Below are positions 54,159-61,575 of a DNA stretch of 64,000 bases, in pieces; position 1 is the stretch's first letter, and every line of letters starts with the position of its first letter. The translations under genes were made by a program, and so were the position numbers. Source of the stretch: Amycolatopsis nivea (GTDB lineage Bacteria > Actinomycetota > Actinomycetes > Mycobacteriales > Pseudonocardiaceae); contig NZ_SDLT01000018.1 of the NCBI RefSeq assembly GCF_004522235.1, forward strand, positions 117,069 to 181,068. The letters run 5' to 3'. The notes below the pieces were generated by a model. The model was given only the letters and a program-made list of their open reading frames with translations, ran no database searches and had not been told where the DNA came from.

Positions 54159-55081
54159 TGGAGGCGCTCTCCTTCGTCGATCCTCGTGCCGCGCGCCCAG
54201 TCGGTGGCCGCCATCCGTTTCTTCCCGGCCGCCTGGACCTCGCCAAGCCGCACCGGTTTCGTCGCCGTGCCCACGAGCACGCGCTTGCGCTCGACCACCA
54301 GCTCGCCCGGCCGCGGACCGGGTTCGTCGAGCACGGTGACCGGCCCCAGCTTGAACCGCTCGCCGCGGAACTCCGCCCACGCGCCGGGATCCGGCGTGAC
54401 CGAACGGATGTGCCGGTCGACCGCGGAAGCCGGGTCGGCGAACGACACGCGCGCGTCCTCGACGGTCACCTTCGGCGCGTAGCTCATGCCCTCGCCCGGC
54501 TGCTCGACCGCGCGGAGCGTGCCGTCCTCGATGCCGTCCACGGTGGACACCAGCAGATGCGCCCCGGACTCGGCGAGCCTGCCGAGCAGCGCACCGGACG
54601 TGTCGTCCGGGCCGATCGGCTCGGTCACCACGCCGAACACCGGCCCGGCGTCGAGCTCCTTCACGATCCGGAAGGTGGACGCGCCGGTCATCTCGTCCCC
54701 GGCCCGGATCGCCGCCTGGACCGGTGCCGCGCCGCGCCACGCGGGCAGCAGCGAAAAATGCAGGTTGACCCAGCCGTGCGCGGGAATGTCGAGCGCGGAC
54801 TGCGGCAGCAACGCCCCGTACGCGACGACCGGGCAGACGTCCGGCTCCAGCTCGCGCAACCGGGCGAGAAACGCCGGGTCGCCGGCGCGCGCGGGCGTGA
54901 GCACCTCGATGCCGTGCTCGTCGGCGAGCGTGCCCACCGGGGACCGCAGCACCTTGCGCCCGCGCCCGGCCTGGGCGTCCGGCCGCGTGACGACCGCGAC
55001 GACCTCGTGCCGCTCAGACTCGATCAGCGCGCGCAACGACGGCACGGCAGGCTCCGGGGTGCCGGCGAAAACGAGACGCAT
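54155..55081 (-). CDS. fmt: Methionyl-tRNA formyltransferase
   Basis: Formylates initiator Met-tRNA using 10-formyltetrahydrofolate. 308 residues. The N-terminal catalytic domain has MRLVFAGTPEPAVPSLRAL, VVAYGALLPQSAL and the formyl-transfer signature NLHFSLLPAWRGAAPVQ with Asn and His; the C-terminal OB-like tRNA-binding part starts near 210. The ATG at 55081 is preferred because GGAGG lies 7 bases ahead; a GTG directly upstream is possible. Coupled to rsmB by overlap. Confidence 0.96.
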   Translation of the reverse strand: MRLVFAGTPEPAVPSLRALIESERHEVVAVVTRPDAQAGRGRKVLRSPVGTLADEHGIEVLTPARAGDPAFLARLRELEPDVCPVVAYGALLPQSALDIPAHGWVNLHFSLLPAWRGAAPVQAAIRAGDEMTGASTFRIVKELDAGPVFGVVTEPIGPDDTSGALLGRLAESGAHLLVSTVDGIEDGTLRAVEQPGEGMSYAPKVTVEDARVSFADPASAVDRHIRSVTPDPGAWAEFRGERFKLGPVTVLDEPGPRPGELVVERKRVLVGTATKPVRLGEVQAAGKKRMAATDWARGTRIDEGERLQ

Positions 55082-55206
55082 CACCGCACCTCCGGAAGGG
55101 AAAAGGGGATTTCAGGCTGGTCGGACATCGGAAGCGAGTCTAGAAGACCCCTGCATCGACGGCGCGGCGCGGGCAGCCAGCCGCGGCGGGCGCCAGGATC
55201 GGGTAT

Positions 55207-55665
55207 ATGACCACGCTGAAGGCGACCCTGCACGACGACCTGACGACCGCGATCAAGGCCCGAGACCAGCTGCGCTCGGCAACGCTGCGGCTGACCCTCT
55301 CGGCGATCGGCTACGAAGAAACCGCAGGCGACACCGCCCGCGAACTCTCGGACGACGAGGTACAAAAGATCATCACCCGAGAGGTGAAGAAACGCCGCGA
55401 CGCCGCCGAAGCCTTCGAGAAGGCAGGCCGAGCGGAATCAGCGGAACGCGAACGAGCCGAAGCAGAGGTCCTCACCGCCTACCTGCCCGCCCAACTCTCG
55501 GACGACGAGCTGCGCACCTTGGTCACCGAGGCAGTGACGGAAACCGGTGCCTCCGGAATGGCCGGAATGGGCGCCGTGATGAAGGCCGTACAGCCGAAGA
55601 TCGCAGGCCGCGCCGAAGGCTCCCGCGTCGCCGCAGAGGTGAAACGCCAACTCGCCAACAGCTGA
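55207..55665 (+). CDS. GatB/YqeY domain protein
   Basis: 152 residues, wholly helical. The YqeY domain resembles the tRNA-binding C-terminal part of GatB: LKATLHDDLTTAIKARDQLR, LRLTLSAIGYEE, LTAYLPAQLSDDELR and MGAVMKAVQPKIAGRAEGSR are typical. It may act in amide aminoacyl-tRNA metabolism, but free-standing family members have no settled function. It is divergent from fmt and is followed by a large repeat island. Confidence 0.88.
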   Translation: MTTLKATLHDDLTTAIKARDQLRSATLRLTLSAIGYEETAGDTARELSDDEVQKIITREVKKRRDAAEAFEKAGRAESAERERAEAEVLTAYLPAQLSDDELRTLVTEAVTETGASGMAGMGAVMKAVQPKIAGRAEGSRVAAEVKRQLANS

Positions 55666-55710
55666 CCCCGACTGCGCCCCCTCCCGGCCCGCACTTCGCC
55701 GGCCCGCTGT

Positions 55711-55759
55711 CCGTGAGGGCCACCCTGAGGAACTCTGATTCCGTCAGGGTTCCCCTCAC
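55711..55759. repeat. Palindrome, family 1, diverged copy C
   Basis: GTGAGGGCCACCCTGAGG (from 55713) and its imperfect complement up to 55758 pair over about 18 of 23 positions, centred on the same CTCTGATTC core as copies A and B. It follows the yqeY stop by 48 bases, again past a plus-strand gene with a minus-strand gene opposite. Confidence 0.6.
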
Positions 55760-55781
55760 GACCCACCGCCGCCGGAACACG

Positions 55782-55860
55782 CCCCAATGTGGCATTGGGT
55801 GCGTCAGACGCACCGAACGCCACATTGGGTGCGTCCCACGCACCCAATGCCACATTGGGG
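55782..55860. repeat. Perfect 23-bp inverted repeat with CCACATTGGG core
   Basis: Arms 55782-55804 and 55838-55860 are exact reverse complements (CCCCAATGTGGCATTGGGTG at the left). The 33-base spacer contains a further CGCACC...CCACATTGGGTGCG unit. The sequence can fold as a large cruciform. No other copy is seen in the window. Confidence 0.75.
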
Positions 55861-56125
55861 CGCTATCCCACCCACCAACCGCAGCCGACGCACCCACGCA
55901 TCGAGCACCCAGCCCCACCCGCAGCCGGTGCACCCAACGGTCGAGGCACCCAGCCCCTGTACCGCAGCTGGTGCACCCAACCATCGAGGCACCCAGCCCC
56001 TCCCCCGCACCCCGATACGAAGCTCCCCTGCGGTTCGGGGGTGCTTGTCAAGGCATCTTTCCCGCCTTGACAAGCACCCCCGAACCGTCAGCACAATCAA
56101 GCTTCGGGGTGCCCCACGCAACCAC
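55845..56125 (+). repeat. Composite dispersed repeat, copy 1
   Basis: Order of parts: CCATTGGGGCGC-like start, two to three tandem units of about 40 bp (CGCAGCCGGTGCACCCAACG... then TCGAGGCACCCAGCCCC), CCCCGATACGAAG, a perfect 24-bp inverted repeat (56031-56054 with 56064-56087, loop ATCTTTCCC), and a tail CAGCACAATCAAGCTTCGGG. The same parts in the same order occur in opposite orientation at 63735-63975. It fills the gap between yqeY and a small membrane protein gene. Confidence 0.75.
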
Positions 56126-56164
56126 TCAAAGCGATGTCGCCGCCAGGCGACGAGCCGAGCCAAC

Positions 56165-56395
56165 TCACTTAGAAGCAGCCATAGCCACCGCAGTAATAGT
56201 CGCCAACCCCCCAACCCCAGCCGCCCCCACAACCAACCCGGCCACAGCCGCAACCGAAGCAGCCAACCGCACCGCCAGCCCGGCAACCCACCGCAGCACC
56301 CGAACCACCGCGATCAACACAACCAGCGCCAGCACCAAAACCCCAGCCGACACCCCTTGCCCCCCGCTCTCCGCAGCAGCCAGCACGGCACTCAT
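56165..56395 (-). CDS. Small hydrophobic membrane protein
   Basis: 76 residues, Ala/Val/Leu/Gly-rich, with two predicted transmembrane segments (about 15-40 and 43-72) and almost no loops. No family recognised. Its ATG overlaps the stop of the upstream membrane protein gene (ATGA), so the two are translated together. It ends the transcription unit that starts with the cyclase-like gene. The minimal size and pairing suggest a membrane subunit or holin-like peptide, but this is a guess. Confidence 0.6.
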   Translation of the reverse strand: MSAVLAAAESGGQGVSAGVLVLALVVLIAVVRVLRWVAGLAVRLAASVAAVAGLVVGAAGVGGLATITAVAMAASK

Positions 56396-56724
56396 AACCG
56401 CACCTCTATCCGCGGTTCGGCCAAACTCTCCCGCCCGAATTCGCGCACGTTCTCGTACGCCCGCCTGCGCATCTCCTCACGCGCCCGCACCCGCCGCCGT
56501 TCCGAGCCCAGCTGCCACACCCACCGCCAGCCGATGACCGTCGCGACGACGGAACCGGCGAGGGTCACCAGGAAGGCCTGCCCGACGAGACCGTGGAGCG
56601 ATTCGAGGCTCAGCAACACCAGCAGCGCCCACACCTGAGCGACGGTGAACGGGATGACCAGAGCTGCCGCGTACACCCCCCGACGCCAGCGAACCGGCTG
56701 AGGAGCGGGAAGAAACGGTTCCAT
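56392..56724 (-). CDS. Two-helix membrane protein downstream of the Crp-like gene
   Basis: 110 residues from the ATG at 56724, chosen because GAGGGAGG lies just upstream; the open frame extends to 56793. Two transmembrane segments (about 17-40 and 46-70) are followed by a basic cytoplasmic helix rich in Arg and Glu (SERRRVRAREEMRRRAYENV). No family recognised. It sits between the Crp/Fnr-type regulator and the 76-residue membrane protein, with a 14-bp palindrome upstream. Confidence 0.65.
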   Translation of the reverse strand: MEPFLPAPQPVRWRRGVYAAALVIPFTVAQVWALLVLLSLESLHGLVGQAFLVTLAGSVVATVIGWRWVWQLGSERRRVRAREEMRRRAYENVREFGRESLAEPRIEVRL

Positions 56725-56779
56725 GACTGCCTCCCTCGGTGGTGTGCTTCCAGAAAACCCCGGCGGCGCCGGGAAATCT

Positions 56780-56793
56780 GTGTCAGCTGACAC
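56780..56793. promoter_or_regulatory. Perfect 14-bp palindrome, candidate Crp/Fnr-type operator
   Basis: GTGTCAGCTGACAC is exactly self-complementary. It lies 4 bases beyond the stop of the Crp/Fnr-like gene and 56 bases before the ATG of the next gene. The GTG...CAC ends recall CRP half-sites (TGTGA/TCACA), so the neighbouring regulator may bind here. Confidence 0.4.
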
Positions 56794-56796
56794 GTT

Positions 56797-57459
56797 TCAG
56801 CGGGCGAGCCTCCGCAGTTCCGCGAGCCGGTGAACGGTCACCTTGCCGCGCGCGGTGCTGATCACCCCCTGGCGGCGGAGTTCCCGTGTCACCCGTGCCC
56901 ACGATTCGCGCGAAATCGCTGCTGTCATAGCGAGTTCTGCTTGCGTTCCGGGCACCGCGACTTCGATATCCGTACCTCGCCGCACGCCGTGCTGAACCGC
57001 CAGCTGCATCAACTGCGCGGCGACGCGGCGGGTGGCCGTCCCGCCGCCGATGTCGAGCCATTGCCGTCCGACGTCGCGCATCCGGTCCGCCAGAACTTGC
57101 AGCAGCGCCCAGGAAATCGCCGCCTCGCGCCGGCACAGCGCGACGAACCGCGCGGCGGGCACGACCAGGACGTCCAGTTCGTCGAGCGCTTGCACTGTCG
57201 CCGACCTCCGTCCGCCGTCGATCACGGCGAGTTCGCCGATCACGTCGCCCGCGCCGCGGACGCCGATCACGACCTCGCGCCCGTCCGGCGTCGCGTTGGT
57301 GATCCGGACGTGCCCGGCAAGGAGGAGAAGCACCACCGAGGCCCGCTCGCCTTCGCGGCAGAGAACGTCCCCGCGCCGGTAAGCCTTGCGGACGGACAGC
57401 TCTTCGAACTTCGCGCGCTCCGCGGCGCCCAGCGCCGGCCAGAACCCGATCGTTTCCAC
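56797..57459 (-). CDS. Crp/Fnr-family cyclic-nucleotide-binding regulator
   Basis: 220 residues. The N-terminal cNMP-binding beta-roll (about 5-115) has FEELSVRKAYRRGDVLCREG, RITNATPDGREVVIGV and the phosphate-binding cassette region GDVIGELAVIDGGRRSATV, where GE(L)A and RRSA match the cAMP-contacting pattern. A long dimer helix (VLADRMRDVGRQWLDI) leads to the winged helix with recognition helix MTAAISRESWARVTRELRRQ. No Fe-S cysteines, so not a true FNR. GAGGAGGGGG precedes the GTG, 33 bases after the cyclase-like gene, which may make its ligand. Confidence 0.88.
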   Translation of the reverse strand: METIGFWPALGAAERAKFEELSVRKAYRRGDVLCREGERASVVLLLLAGHVRITNATPDGREVVIGVRGAGDVIGELAVIDGGRRSATVQALDELDVLVVPAARFVALCRREAAISWALLQVLADRMRDVGRQWLDIGGGTATRRVAAQLMQLAVQHGVRRGTDIEVAVPGTQAELAMTAAISRESWARVTRELRRQGVISTARGKVTVHRLAELRRLAR

Positions 57460-57492
57460 GGCGGTCCCCCTCCTCGTCGTCGGCCGGACCGG

Positions 57493-58113
57493 TCAGGCGA
57501 TCAGTCCCGCTCCCGGCCGGACGGCGTCGGTGGTGCGGACCCAGCCGCGGGTCCGCTGCCCGCCGACGCGCACGCGGAAGGCGTGTGCGAAGGAGCTGCG
57601 GTCGATCCCGGCGTAGCCGTGCCGGACGACCGAGCGGTGGATCGCGTTCGAGACGACGAGCGCGAGCGGCCCCGAGGAGCTGCGCAGCCTGCGTCTCAGA
57701 TCAGGGGCGTCGAGGAGACGGCAGGCGATGTCGATGTCCTCGCCGTACGGCCCGTGCGCGTCGTAGTGCACCTCGCCGGCGTGCACCGAAACACGCAGCC
57801 GGAAGGCCAGTTCGGGCTCCTGGTCGCCGTGCCGGGCGAGCAGGTCGGCGAGCGCGGGCACCACGCGGGCGAGCAGGACCGTCTTCGGCACCTCGTCGAC
57901 CGGCCGGACGAGGCACAGCGCCCCGTCGCCCCGGTCCACGAACGGATCCCGGAACTGCTCCGTGATGCCGCCGGCCCGGAACGCCTCGTCGAGCAGGGCG
58001 AACAGAACCGAACGGAGCCCGGCCCGAGCCGGGTTCGTACGGGTGGTCGACCCTTCGATGTCGACGACCACGATGGCTCGGTGTACTGGTGCCGGTACTG
58101 CTGAGGTGTCCAT
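57493..58113 (-). CDS. Class III nucleotide-cyclase-like protein
   Basis: 206 residues, a single cyclase homology domain without membrane part. Metal-binding aspartates fit Asp18 in VVVDIEGSTT and Asp63 in DRGDGALCLV. RLRVSVHAGEVHYDAHGPYG and EDIDIACRLLDAP correspond to the C-terminal signature; Asp128 is where active cyclases have Asn, while Arg132 is kept. Class III enzymes make cAMP, cGMP or, in Pycsar defence, cCMP/cUMP. First gene of a unit with a cNMP-binding regulator and two membrane proteins, behind a strong promoter. Activity is likely but not certain. Confidence 0.72.
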   Translation of the reverse strand: MDTSAVPAPVHRAIVVVDIEGSTTRTNPARAGLRSVLFALLDEAFRAGGITEQFRDPFVDRGDGALCLVRPVDEVPKTVLLARVVPALADLLARHGDQEPELAFRLRVSVHAGEVHYDAHGPYGEDIDIACRLLDAPDLRRRLRSSSGPLALVVSNAIHRSVVRHGYAGIDRSSFAHAFRVRVGGQRTRGWVRTTDAVRPGAGLIA

Positions 58114-58126
58114 GACCGCCCCCTTA

Positions 58127-58145
58127 TTTCAGGAAGCTACTGAAA
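58127..58145. promoter_or_regulatory. TTTCAG/CTGAAA inverted repeat in the cyclase leader
   Basis: TTTCAG (58127-58132) and CTGAAA (58140-58145) form perfect 6-bp arms over 7 bases, between the predicted transcription start and the ATG of the cyclase-like gene. CTGAAA recurs at 58189-58194 next to the -35 box. The spacing suggests an operator. Confidence 0.4.
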
Positions 58146-58168
58146 TCTAGTAGACTTTCACAGCAGCT

Positions 58169-58197
58169 ACTATAAGGGTGGGCCCGTACTGAAACAA
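58169..58197 (-). promoter_or_regulatory. SigA-type promoter of the cyclase-Crp-membrane unit
   Basis: On the minus strand TTGTTT (58197-58192) and TATAGT (58174-58169) are separated by exactly 17 bases, in an AT-rich patch 56 bases before the ATG. It is the best-formed housekeeping promoter seen in the window. Confidence 0.65.
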
Positions 58198-58366
58198 TGG
58201 TGTCGCGCACACGACATCTTCGATTCAGGTGCGGGTCAAGTCCGAGATAGGCAACCCCTGAACCCTCGCCGACACTCGACCCCGGCCCGTCCGGCCACTC
58301 CGGCTTCCCGGGTGTAGAATCCCCGCCATTCACGCCTGACTGAACTTCACTGAAGGGTCTGAAGTC

Positions 58367-59434
58367 GTGTCTCAGCCCAACCCCGCGCTCGCCGCTCGCC
58401 TGCGTACTCTGCGCAAGGAGAGCTGGTCCGACGTGGTGCTCACCCAGAAGCAGCTCGCCGAGGCCTTCGGCGTGAGCACCGGCCTGCTGTCGTCGTGGGA
58501 GAACGTGGCGAAACCGGTGACGCCCCCGCCGCACCGCCTCGAGGCGTACGCGACCTTCTTCGCCACCCGCCGTTCGGTGCAGGGCCCCCAGCTTCATCTC
58601 CTGGACACCGAAAACCTGACGGACGACGAGCACACCGTCCGCAAAGAACTGCTCGCGGAGCTGCAGGCGCTGCGCGGCGACCTCGACGACCCGCCGGCCC
58701 AGCCGGTGTTCGCCCCGTCGAGCCTGTGGCACTTCCCGCCGAACCAGGACATCGTCATCGTCTGCGCGCAGCTGCCGGAGAAGTACCGGATCGCCTACAC
58801 CGACCCGTCCAGCCCGGACTACGTGAACCTCTACACCTACGCCGACCCGGACGCGCTGCTGGAGCTCTACGGCCACATCCGCGCGTGCAACCCGGCCAGC
58901 AACGTCACCTTCCGCACCACCGACCAGAACACGACGCTGTCGGCGGACGAGTACACCGCGCACCTGGTGCTGCTCGGCGGCGTCGACTGGAACCCGCAGA
59001 CCCGCGCGCTGCTCGACCGGGTCGACGTGCCGGTCCGCCAGATCAGCCGCAAGGGCGACGAGGACCAGCTGGACACCGGGTTCGAAGTGACCCGCCCGGA
59101 CGGCAGCACCCAGAGGTTCAGCGCCAAACTGCGCGACGGCATCCTGCTCGAGGACGTCGCGCACTTCTACCACGGCGTCAGCCCGCTCAACCGCAAGCGC
59201 ACCGTGACCGTGTGCAACGGAATGTACGGCCGCGGCACCCTCGGGGCCGTACGAGCGCTGACCGACCGCCGTTTCCGCGACCGCAACCAGGCCTACCTCG
59301 ACCAGCGCTTCGCGGGCGCGGATTCCTTCAGCATCATCAGCCGGGTCCCGGTCTTCGACAACCAGGGGCTCACCCCTGACTGGACCCTGCCCGAAAACCG
59401 GCTGCACGAGTGGCCAGAATCGAGCCTCACATGA
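58367..59434 (+). CDS. HTH (XRE-like) protein with a large unknown C-terminal domain
   Basis: 355 residues. The N-terminal helix-turn-helix (about 8-50) reads LAARLRTLRKESWSDVVLTQ then KQLAEAFGVSTGLLSSWE, XRE-type. After a linker, residues 115-350 form an alpha/beta domain I cannot name: IVIVCAQLPEKYRIAY, YADPDALLELYGHIRACNP, YTAHLVLLGGVDWNPQTR and GRGTLGAVRALTDRRFRDRN stand out. HLVLLGG looks like the end of a Rossmann-like strand at a nucleotide or sugar site. It overlaps the glycosyltransferase-like gene by ATGA and is divergent from the cyclase unit. Confidence 0.75.
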   Translation: MSQPNPALAARLRTLRKESWSDVVLTQKQLAEAFGVSTGLLSSWENVAKPVTPPPHRLEAYATFFATRRSVQGPQLHLLDTENLTDDEHTVRKELLAELQALRGDLDDPPAQPVFAPSSLWHFPPNQDIVIVCAQLPEKYRIAYTDPSSPDYVNLYTYADPDALLELYGHIRACNPASNVTFRTTDQNTTLSADEYTAHLVLLGGVDWNPQTRALLDRVDVPVRQISRKGDEDQLDTGFEVTRPDGSTQRFSAKLRDGILLEDVAHFYHGVSPLNRKRTVTVCNGMYGRGTLGAVRALTDRRFRDRNQAYLDQRFAGADSFSIISRVPVFDNQGLTPDWTLPENRLHEWPESSLT

Positions 59435-60588
59435 CCGCGACCGTCGCAGCGCCGGCGCAGCACACGACGCATCAGCGGCTGCTGCACCACGTCGCCGCCG
59501 AAGACGCGCCGCAGGCCAGGCTGGACGCGATCGTCGTGCCCAACGGCCGCCCCGCCGCCTATCTCAAGGACGCGTTCCGCGCCGCCCGCGAAGCCGACGC
59601 CACGCTTCTGCTGCTGTGCAGCAAGAACGCGCGCGCGACCGACGCGGTGCTCGCCGGGAAGCGCGCCGGGGTGCGAGTCCGCGCGATCGACACCGACGAG
59701 GCCGCCGGTCTCGGCGCCGTCCCGCCGTTCGCGACGAGCAAGCTGCTGCAGGCGAAGCGCCTGCTGCGCCGCACTGACACGAGCTTCAAGCGCAACCTCG
59801 GCGTGCTCGTCGCCGACCTGGCGGGCTGGCAGCGCATCCTCTTCCTCGACGACGACATCCGGCTGTTCCCGCACAAAGACATCCCGCTCCTTCGCCCGAG
59901 CAACCTGCGCGCCGCCGCGGGTCTGCTCGACCAGTACGCGGCAGCGGGCCTGGCCAACGTCGGCATGCCGGACAACTCCGTGGTGTGCCACGCCTACCGC
60001 GAGTCCGGCGGAAAACAGGACACGTTCGTCGGCGGCGGCGCGCTGGCCGTCGGACGCGCCGCGTTCTCGTCGTTCTTCCCGGACATCTACAACGAGGACT
60101 GGTTTTTTCTCCTCACCGCGACCGGATTGCGCGCCACGGCGATCACCAGCTTCGCCTACCAGCACGACTACGACCCCTTTCGCGACACGGTGCGCGCCCG
60201 GTCGGAGGAACTGGGCGACACGCTCGCCGAGGGCATCTACGGCCTGCTGGACAACGGTCTCGGCATCGCCGGCGCGGACGTCGCGTACTGGGCGGACTTC
60301 CTGGGAAGCCGCCGGGCGTTCATCCGCACCACGCTGCAGCAGGTCCAGGACGCGCCTTACCTGACCGGCGCGTACGAGAACCGGATGGTCGCCGCGCTGA
60401 AGGCCGCGCTCGGCCGCAGCCTGCTGATCGAGCCGGACCTGTGCGTCCGGTACCTGCGCGCTTGGCAACGGGACCGGGACACGTGGGAAACGCATCTGCT
60501 GTCGTTGCGCGCACGCCACGGCGCGCCGGGCGATCCGGACGCCGCGTTCGACACGCTGGGGATCGCGGAGATCGTGCACAAGTCCTGA
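59431..60588 (+). CDS. GT-A-fold glycosyltransferase-like protein
   Basis: 385 residues from the ATG that overlaps the stop of the HTH gene. The acidic strand ILFLDDDIRLF (Asp140-142) matches the DxD metal/nucleotide-sugar motif of GT-A enzymes, and GGGALAVGRAAFSSFFPDIY followed by NEDWFFLL matches the acceptor/catalytic loop. There is no membrane segment or signal peptide, so it acts in the cytosol. Donor and acceptor are unknown. Close coupling to a DNA-binding protein with an unknown domain is unusual for a glycosyltransferase. Confidence 0.7.
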   Translation: MTATVAAPAQHTTHQRLLHHVAAEDAPQARLDAIVVPNGRPAAYLKDAFRAAREADATLLLLCSKNARATDAVLAGKRAGVRVRAIDTDEAAGLGAVPPFATSKLLQAKRLLRRTDTSFKRNLGVLVADLAGWQRILFLDDDIRLFPHKDIPLLRPSNLRAAAGLLDQYAAAGLANVGMPDNSVVCHAYRESGGKQDTFVGGGALAVGRAAFSSFFPDIYNEDWFFLLTATGLRATAITSFAYQHDYDPFRDTVRARSEELGDTLAEGIYGLLDNGLGIAGADVAYWADFLGSRRAFIRTTLQQVQDAPYLTGAYENRMVAALKAALGRSLLIEPDLCVRYLRAWQRDRDTWETHLLSLRARHGAPGDPDAAFDTLGIAEIVHKS

Positions 60589-60592
60589 AGGT

Positions 60593-61138
60593 TCAGCGTT
60601 CGCCGCAGCCGCGGGTGGCGAGCGGCGCGGGACGGTCGTCCGGCAGCCGCTTCACCAGCACGTGGCAGCGTTCGGCTTCGAGAATCGTGCGCCCGTCCGG
60701 CGAAACGCGCTCGGCGTAGCAGACGACCGTGCCGTGACCCCAGTCGTGATAGCCGAGGCGGCGGTACAGCCTCGCGGCGCGCGTGTTGTCCGTGCGGACC
60801 GCGAGCGCGCCGAGCGCGTGACCGTGGCCGACCAAGTAATCCTCGACTGCGCGCACGAGAGCCGCGCCGATGCCGCGGTTGCGCGCGTCCGGGGCGACCT
60901 CCAGATGGTTCAGGAGCGGAACGCCCGGCAGGTGGCCGCGGATCGGCGGCTCCTCGGCGTCCTCGAGCCAGAGATACACGGCGCCGACCGGCCGCGCGGA
61001 GCACCACGCGGCGAACAGGACGCCGAGTCCCTTCGCCTGCCGGGTGAACCGGTCCTCGAAAAACCCCTGGTCGCCGAGGATCCCCGCCAGCGCCGCGAGG
61101 TCCGCCTGCTCAGCCGGCCGGATCGAGACCTCGCCCAT
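60593..61138 (-). CDS. GNAT-family N-acetyltransferase
   Basis: 181 residues of the acetyl-CoA-dependent GNAT fold. The pyrophosphate-binding motif A is LEVAPDARNRGIGAALVRAV at about 95-114, and motif B follows in DNTRAARLYRRLGYHDWG. The N-terminus starts VSIRPAEQADLAALAGILGD, typical of the family. The ATG at 61138 is used; the frame extends upstream without family similarity. Convergent with the glycosyltransferase-like gene, 4 bases apart. Acceptor unknown. Confidence 0.88.
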   Translation of the reverse strand: MGEVSIRPAEQADLAALAGILGDQGFFEDRFTRQAKGLGVLFAAWCSARPVGAVYLWLEDAEEPPIRGHLPGVPLLNHLEVAPDARNRGIGAALVRAVEDYLVGHGHALGALAVRTDNTRAARLYRRLGYHDWGHGTVVCYAERVSPDGRTILEAERCHVLVKRLPDDRPAPLATRGCGER

Positions 61139-61575
61139 CAACGCCGACTCCTGTCCGCGGGACCGGGGCACGCGAGCGGCAGGCCCGGGCCGCGGTCCTG
61201 ATCTTGGCCGCCCGGCCTCAAGGGTAAGTGCGCGCCTGGGCACCGCGAAGACGGCGAATGCCGCAGCGCGGTCCTGCGAACGGAGCAACGGGCCGCCCTG
61301 CGCCGCCGCGCCCCTCCCCCGGTTTCCACGTCCCCAATACACCCCAGGACGCCCCGATTCAAACGGAAACCGGGCGGTAGTGCGGAAAACCGCTTCCGGT
61401 GGTGGGTTTGGCGCGCAAATGAACGGTCGGGCGGACGGGGGTCAGCGGATCCAGTCGTGTTGGCGGGTCTGTGCGGCGGTGGGAGGACCGCTGCCTGGCC
61501 GCCCCGCGCCTCGATCAGGACCAGCCGATCCAGCCGTGCTCGCAGCGGAACAACCGCTTCCCCGCCGCACGGCGC
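61139..61575. other. 437-bp gap with partial copies of the priA 3' end
   Basis: No gene between GNAT and priA. The last 30 or so bases of priA (GATCAGGTCCAGCGGATCC from 61579 on the plus strand) have imperfect direct repeats beginning GATCAGGACCAGCCGATCC near 61513 and a shorter GTCAGCGGATCCAG near 61441. The rest is featureless GC-rich sequence that must hold the GNAT promoter. Confidence 0.5.

Noticed and set aside
54486..56537. Long plus-strand frame of 683 codons opposite fmt and over the repeat island
   Set aside because: It crosses fmt antisense and non-coding repeats; the part shared with the end of the window is repeat DNA translated, not a protein family.
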